From positions 207,121 to 271,120 of the forward strand of contig JALNQF010000048.1 in assembly GCA_028456385.1 (NCBI GenBank): a stretch of DNA of 64,000 bases, written 5' to 3'. Position 1 is the stretch's first letter. Each line of letters begins with the position of its first letter. The DNA is from Ophiosphaerella korrae (taxonomy: Eukaryota; Ascomycota; Dothideomycetes; Pleosporales; Phaeosphaeriaceae). Under the pieces are notes generated by a model. The model was not told the DNA's origin, did not search any database, and was given only the letters and a program-made list of their open reading frames with translations. Of this stretch, positions 58,216-64,000 are shown piece after piece. Both the position numbers and the translations under genes were made by a program.

Positions 58216-59655
58216 ATGGCGACAAGAAGAGCTGTTGCAATCCTACGGCCGGCAGCCAATTGCTCGCGGCCGCGATTGCGCGGGGCGGACAAGGCAGCAA
58301 GGGCACATTGCTCTGCGCCGGCGTTGTCAAGTCAAGCTCCACGACCCCGCCGGCTGCAACACCACATGCAACCACCGCACACACAGCTCCGATATGCATC
58401 GTCCGAGGCGGGGAAAGAGCAATTGGGCAAGACGGGGCTGTATGGGCTGCACAGCAAATATGGGGCCAAGTTTGTGCCGTTTGGGGGGTACTTGATGCCC
58501 GTGCAGTATAGCGACCAGAGCATCGTGGAGTCGCACAAGTGGACGCGTGAGAAGGCGAGTTTGTTCGATGTCGGGCACATGTAAGCTTCACCCGTATCCG
58601 CGCCTCCCTTTGAGATTTGAGCTGACCATCCCAGGGTCCAGCACCACTTCGCCGGCCCCGGCGCCCAGCCCTTCCTCGAGCGCATCACGCCCTCGGCCCT
58701 ATCTTCCCTCCCCCCCCACCAATCCACCCTCTCCACCCTCCTCCACCCACAAACAGGCGGCATCGTCGACGACACGGTAATCACACGGCTCCCCGACCGC
58801 TTCTACGTCGTGACCAACGCCGGCTGCCGTGAGAAGGACACCGCATACCTCACCACCCAGCTCGCAACCTGGACAGCAGAGAACCCAGACCTCCCCGTCA
58901 ACTGGCAAATTCTCGACAACCAGGGCCTCATCGCGCTGCAAGGTCCGCTATCTGCCTCCCTCCTCGCCCGCATCCTCGACCCAGCCTCCGCCAGCGCCCT
59001 CGACACCCTCTACTTCGGGCACTCCCTCTCCGCCACCATCCGCCAAACAGACGCACAGGTGCTAGTGAGCCGCGCCGGCTACACAGGCGAAGACGGCTTC
59101 GAAATCAGCATCCCGCCGTACGCCACCGAAGCCGTCACGCAGTTCCTATTCGACACCGCGGGCGCCGATCTCCGCTTCGCCGGCCTCGGCGCACGCGACA
59201 CGCTGCGCCTCGAGGCGGGAATGTGCTTGTATGGCCACGACCTGGACGATTCTACCACGCCCGTCGAGGCTGCGCTGTCGTGGGTCATCGGCAAGGAGCG
59301 CCGCGCGTCTGCAGGATTCCACGGATCGTCCGTCATCCTCCAGCAACTCAAGAAGAAATCCGAGGGCGGCGGCGTCGCGCGGCGGCGCATCGGATTAATC
59401 GTCGAAGGCTCGCCTGCGCGCGAGGGCGCCGTCATTGTCGATGCTGATGGCGAGACCGTTGGCAATATTACGTCGGGGTGTCCGTCGCCCACGCTCGGGA
59501 AGAATATTGCCATGGGCTATGTGAAGGATGGGTTGCATAAGGCGGGGACCGAGCTTGGGGTTGTGGTTAGGGGGAAGAGGAGGGGCGCCGTTGTGGCCAA
59601 GATGCCATTTGTTGCGAGCAAATATTATAAACAGGTTGCTACCGCGAAGGCGTAG
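58216..59655 (+). CDS. GCV1: Glycine cleavage system T protein (aminomethyltransferase), mitochondrial
   Basis: Exons 58216-58580 and 58635-59655 with a 54-nt intron (donor GTAAGC, branch GCTGAC, acceptor CCCAG) give 461 residues. The first 60 residues are Arg/Ala/Ser-rich without acids until later (MATRRAVAILRPAANCSRPR), a mitochondrial presequence. The enzyme then shows LYGLHSKYGAKFVPFGGYLM, SLFDVGHM-VQHHFAGPGAQP across the splice, DDTVITRLPDRFYVVTNAGC, SRAGYTGEDGFEISIP, GLGARDTLRLEAGMCLYGHD and GNITSGCPSPTLGKNIAMGY. It transfers the aminomethyl group from the H protein to tetrahydrofolate, releasing ammonia. The gene looks intact and is strongly GC-rich at third positions, unlike its decayed neighbours. 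Confidence 0.94.
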
Positions 59656-59808
59656 GGTGGGGGTCGGTGATGAGAGATGATTTGTGTTTTTTTTTTCTTT
59701 GCGATGGTTGTTTGGCACGCTTCAACGCGGTGCTTGATTGGAATCCTTAGCTTGAATGATCAATCTGGAATACTGATTTGACTCCTTGATTCGAGTTGTT
59801 GAATCCAA

Positions 59809-62755
59809 TTAGGGAAGTAGACGTCTAATCTTGAATTGTCCTAGAAGTTTTGCCATCACATCGTCGCCATTGTCTAATGCGAAGTCTGTGAGTTCTATTA
59901 TTTCCTGCCTGGATAAGGCTAGGGATGTTCCTGTGTTTAATAGCATTTCCAAAGCCTCTTGGTTTTTGTTTTTCACTGCCTCCCAGATAGGTGTCATACG
60001 GGCTGCTCCAATATATGTGCCCCACGGGCAAGGGTGCTGTTGGAGGAGGACGCTGAGTGTCCCTAGGTTGTTGCCCCATATGGCACAGGCAACTGGGGTC
60101 CTTCCAGATTTGCAAACATGTTGCGCCCCAGCTGCGCTCATCCGTTGAAAAAATCTTTCCGTGTCTAGCGCGCTTCCGTAGTATGCCGCATAGCAAGGAT
60201 TCAGCTCAGCACTGTTATCATCAGTGTAGCGTGCCGCGTTGACCCCCCCCCCCCCTCTACAGTGAATGCTTCCATTATGCCCTTATAGCCACTGCATACT
60301 GCACGTGACAATGCCAGCATTATATCAGCCTTTGTCCATTCTGTCACCTTCAATAATATCTTTAGCAATGTAACATTGCCGTCATCAAGCGCTGTCTTCC
60401 ACGTCTCACGGTAATTCAAGCCTCTCAAATTCAAGTAACCTCCTTCCTTGAGCAGAAATAGAAGCTGTTGCGTGACATATGGATTCAACTCTCGAGCCCT
60501 CTTCACATGTCGCAAACAGTATGAACTGGCGTACTGCAGAAAATGGTGCTCGATTGCTGCATCTTTTTTTTCTACTTATAGTGTCTCAGTAACTGTCCTA
60601 CCAATACTAATGCTGAGTTTTTTCCTGTGTTTCAAAAACTTGAGTGTGAGGCCTTGCGCACTTGAAGCGGAGACCATGGTGACGTTGACAATTTTAAGTG
60701 GTGCTGACCCAACTTCAATTTGTGGAACACGGAAAGTCGATAATGTGGTTGCGAAGATCCCGTAGCTCAGGTATGTCGTTATGATCTCCGCCATTCTATC
60801 ATGGCATTGGTCCATCGTTATTCCATCACCCTTAGCGTCAGTGAAATGCTCGAGGAAGAATTGTTTCACAGTAGGATGCGCGAATCGGACAGTGAGGTCT
60901 TCTTTGTCAACAACTATAAGGCATCCACAAGTGGCAAGAGCGGAGTATACATCGTTGACAAGCTTCGAAGGTGTTCAGGTTGTGTCTCCCGGAGTGACAC
61001 TCAGAGCCTCCCTCATTTCAAAAGTGGTAAGTGGACGCTGTGCTACCGTTATTACTTCTAGAATTCGTTTCTGGTACTTTGTTGACTTCCTTTGCCTTTG
61101 AAGCAGTCAAGAGTAGATTTCACCTAAGTCGTCGGGGAGATCTGCTAACGCATCGCGAATTTCCTCGTCTGTTTGCATAATGCATACTGTCTCCATCTGT
61201 AGAGTGACCCACAAGAACATCCCTTTCGAACCCGTAAGTAAAACATCTTGAATTTCCTGGAATAAAGATTTGTCGCCGAGTATCAGAGCGTGAGTCGTTA
61301 GACGGTGATCTAGTTCAATGTCGATGTATGTCTCAATGTCCACAGAATTGTTGGGTATCGACACAGCACAGATTGATTGAAAGTTCTGTAACCTTGCGTC
61401 AAGTGCTACATTCGGCTCTTTGCGGTAGGAAGCGCACACAAGCAACAAACAGTCTTCCTGGAGCTCCCGCAAGAAAGCAATGATTTCTTCTCTATCAGAT
61501 GATTCACACATATCCAAGCCGTCCAAGACAAGGTAGATCTTGTGTTTGTGCGGTATAGTTTGACGGCAGAGCGATTTCATGTCGTCGATGTTTAGCACAC
61601 TCTTCGTAGATTCGGCGGTATTCGCAAGACCAGGCCTTGAGCAAAGCAACTGCTGAACTATCCAGCCGATGACTGTTCGAGCCTTGAGGCTTTCTGAAAT
61701 ATCGTGTCGGATGAAGAAATGCAATACAGATGCATGTTCTTTCTCCGCAAAGACATTGAGATCGTCAACCATATTGGCCATCATTACCGACTTTCCACCG
61801 CCCAGTATACCAAGGTATAAAAGCTTACTGGATTTGATCAGTGCCCTCCATTTTATATAATCATAATCTTGAATGAATAAAGTAGTATTTCTAATTTTCC
61901 TGATTTGCTTCCAACTCGTCTCATAATCATGTGATGAACAATTCTCAAGAATTCGAAGTTTGGCCGCAAGCTCCTGCTGATGTGAGACAGATTTAGAGAA
62001 CGCTTTTGACAAAGATCGGTGCTGCGAATTTCCTTTGCTTCTTTTTCGATTCTCTTTGCAATCAGCGGGCGCACTTCATCTTCGATCTCACGCGACCATA
62101 GTGCCAGTTCTGTTTGTGTTGTTTTGATCGCTGCATCGCTTAGGGTGGACGTAAATTGTCGTATGGCAGACTTTTGCGTGAAGGCCAGGAATTTATGACA
62201 AAATCCAACGATTAGAACAAAGTATTCGTTTATATGTGCTTGCAGATCCTTCGACCGAGGGTAAAGTAGCGCCATATGTTGATGACGGGGAATCGACCGA
62301 CCAATTTCCACGAATACAAGAGAGATCTTTTCGGGGTATGATGTGAAATTGATAACCGCCTGTACCACAGTCATGTTAGCCAAGTCTAGGGTGTTCTCGG
62401 CGAACATACATACAAGTATGGACATGCGTACGAGCGACCAGACGCCACATGCGATGATATTTTGAGACCCACCAACTATAACACCTCCGAGTGCCGCAAA
62501 TTGTTGCACGCCTTGCATGGAATTTGTAAAGCGTGGTCCAAGACATCTTCCGGTCTTATCTGACTTGCGACGATCGATATCGGCAGTGAAACGCATGACA
62601 TCACTAGGATCTGGAGGAGATGAAAGCGCTTTTTTCCTTTGTGTTTAGAAAGCAGCCTTTTGGTCATTCGAAAGGGCTGCTTCGAATTGTGAAATTGCAT
62701 CAGCAAGGCGGAGCTCAGGCTTCAGCCTTGCCGCATTCGATAAAACCAAGGCCAT
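59809..62755 (-). pseudogene. NLR-like STAND protein (fungal NACHT with ankyrin-like C-terminus), broken
   Basis: Colinear from ATG 62755 to 59809, roughly 980 codons. The N-terminal region resembles the DUF7708-type segment common before fungal NACHT domains (HMALLYPRSKDLQAHINEYF). The NACHT has a Walker A GILGGGKSVMMANMVDDL and Walker B IYLVLDGLDMCE, then a winged-helix-like region (AQRPLTTFEMREALSVTPGD) and an ankyrin-type C-terminus (MTPIWEAVKNKNQEALEMLL). Such proteins are fungal NLR-like sensors for nonself or cell death. Lesions are a TAA near 62645, a one-base shift near 62030, TGA at about 61107 (CGA to TGA) and 60978, TAA near 60576, and a frame shift at the 13-base G tract (60243-60255). 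Most stops are C:G to T:A changes. Confidence 0.8.
60243..60255 (-). repeat. 13-base poly-G tract in the STAND gene
   Basis: On the coding strand, GTAGA is followed by 13 G and then TCAACG. Before the tract the frame is coherent. After it, coherence (AARYTDDNSAELNPCYAAYY) requires one more or two fewer G. Confidence 0.9.
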
Positions 62756-64000
62756 ACCTCTATTGAGGTAGGAAGTTGTTCCGCGTACACTTTCATCTGT
62801 TGCTGTCAAAGCTCATGAAGGGCTGAAATACATATGAGTGGTTTGAGGATACACTCATAGCTCAACGCACGGCATGTTGTGTCAGTCAGGATGAGGATTG
62901 CAGATGCCCCGCAAGCTTCAGAAATGCTCATTGGCCGTGAGGCACAGCCCCCAAGACCAGAGGCCACCACTTCGTCACGGATGTGGCTGAGTTACCCCAA
63001 ACACTGTGGTTAGTGTTGTTCATGGATCAGTGGTGTAAGAGGTTCAAAAAGAAGAACACCCAATTGTAGAATATGATTGATTGGGTCCAGTCTAAGAGGC
63101 TACAGCGTCATGTGAAATACGCTAAGCCATCTCAACTTCCTCTAACACCAATATCAAACGTCAAGGACACGTGATTATCGACTCAACCTTGCACCCTGAC
63201 TCTGCGCCAAACAATTGAAAAGGTGAAGAATGATCAATGGCAGTTAACTATCCTACATAGAACAATAGATAAATACTGCAGCCATTCTGCAGCCTTACAC
63301 CAATTGGCTTACTCGTACGATGTCACACCTACCCATCACATATCCGCCACGCGCCCGCATGCTTGTCGCTCTTTCAATTGTAAGTAGCTGGGAGTATTGG
63401 CAAAGTGCTTGTGCACAGGACGATTGTCCTGCGCACTTGCTGATCCAGAATCCCAATGGACAGCCCATCACCTTTGCGCAATTTATTAACGAAGTGCGCA
63501 CGTGTCGTTACCCCTCTTTTGCAACCCTGCCCTGCCGTGCTATATCGCCGAGGGTAAGGCTGCTGGAAGCTAGGGAGGCCCGATCTGAACGAGGAAGGTG
63601 CATAGCGCTCCGTACACCGTTGAACCCGGGTTTGCTGTCTAACATTGTGCGCAAGGGTATATAGAAGTTGTGCCGTTCGGGGCTGCGGGTCTCGGGGGTA
63701 AAATACGCTTTCTCCAATGTGGTATCATATATGCGGGCAATGGACGTGCACAGGACACTGGCCATGTAGAGGCACGCGAACACGTTCATCGCGGCGAAGC
63801 TTCGAGAACACGAAGAAGGCGCCACCCGCTTTCCCGCACGCCTCATCACGCTTGATTTTGGCATCGGATGGGCCCGAGGCATGCTTGTATCAGATCTTGG
63901 TGTGTCATATGCATGTCAACATCATACAAGGGTGGTGCACGAATTCTTGAGCATGGCTCGTGCAGCGCATGGGCCATAAAAACTTATCGACGATTCTTTA
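62756..64000. other. Gene-poor end of the window
   Basis: Short ORFs at 63295-63950 overlap on both strands and show no domain. Nothing recognised. Confidence 0.45.

Noticed and set aside
63295..63950. Overlapping ORFs at the right end
   Set aside because: Both strands open over the same bases, no domain or signal peptide supported by splicing.

Overview
The window reads as nuclear DNA of a filamentous ascomycete, probably Pezizomycotina and plausibly Dothideomycetes/Pleosporales (species not determinable here). The evidence is short spliceosomal introns of about 43-90 nt with GTRNGT donors, CTRAC/CTGAC branch motifs and YAG acceptors, fungal-specific families (HET, RTA1, fungal STAND/NACHT proteins, an F-box/ankyrin type) and decay resembling repeat-induced point mutation (RIP). 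Many decayed genes carry stop codons that a single C-to-T or G-to-A change explains, while their introns stay spliceable.

The layout is a mosaic. Compact blocks of intact conserved genes: (1) 14.8-23.2 kb: bicovalent-flavin BBE-like oxidase, queuosine salvage glycosylase QNG1 (-), SUMO E1 subunit UBA2, an SDR ketoreductase (-), elongin C and a conserved membrane-associated hypothetical (-). (2) 38.0-43.0 kb: ORC6, a SET-domain protein with an apparent signal peptide, and the ribosome-biogenesis factor KRR1, all on the minus strand. (3) 52.8-53.3 kb: a 3CxxC zinc-finger protein. (4) 56.7-59.7 kb: V-ATPase subunit C (VMA5) and mitochondrial glycine-cleavage T protein (GCV1), divergent over about 200 bp.

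Between them lie gene-poor stretches rich in pseudogenes: an ABCC transporter (1.8-5.2 kb), three HET-domain remnants (5.5-7.8, 27.0-27.5, 43.3-43.7 kb), a dead secreted-protein gene (11.3-12.1 kb), a Copia LTR retrotransposon relic (23.7-26.0 kb), a head-to-head PAD1/UbiX and FDC1/UbiD pair that are both broken (28.6-31.4 kb), an F-box/ankyrin gene (36.3-37.7 kb), a kinase (44.6-45.4 kb), an MFS transporter (49.3-50.6 kb), an APH-like phosphotransferase (54.8-55.9 kb), an AAA-ATPase tail (56.1-56.5 kb) and an NLR-like STAND gene (59.8-62.8 kb).

Three intact-looking genes sit in these stretches and appear only after splicing by eye: a six-exon RTA1-like membrane protein (34.6-35.8 kb), a two-exon secreted, probably GPI-anchored Pro/Ser/Thr-rich protein (32.3-32.8 kb) and a small secreted cysteine-containing protein (9.6-9.9 kb). 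I found no CRISPR array, rRNA or convincing tRNA. The clearest theme is selective loss: the nonself-recognition-type genes (HET, NLR, ankyrin) and the cinnamate-decarboxylation pair are dead, while housekeeping genes a few kilobases away are intact.
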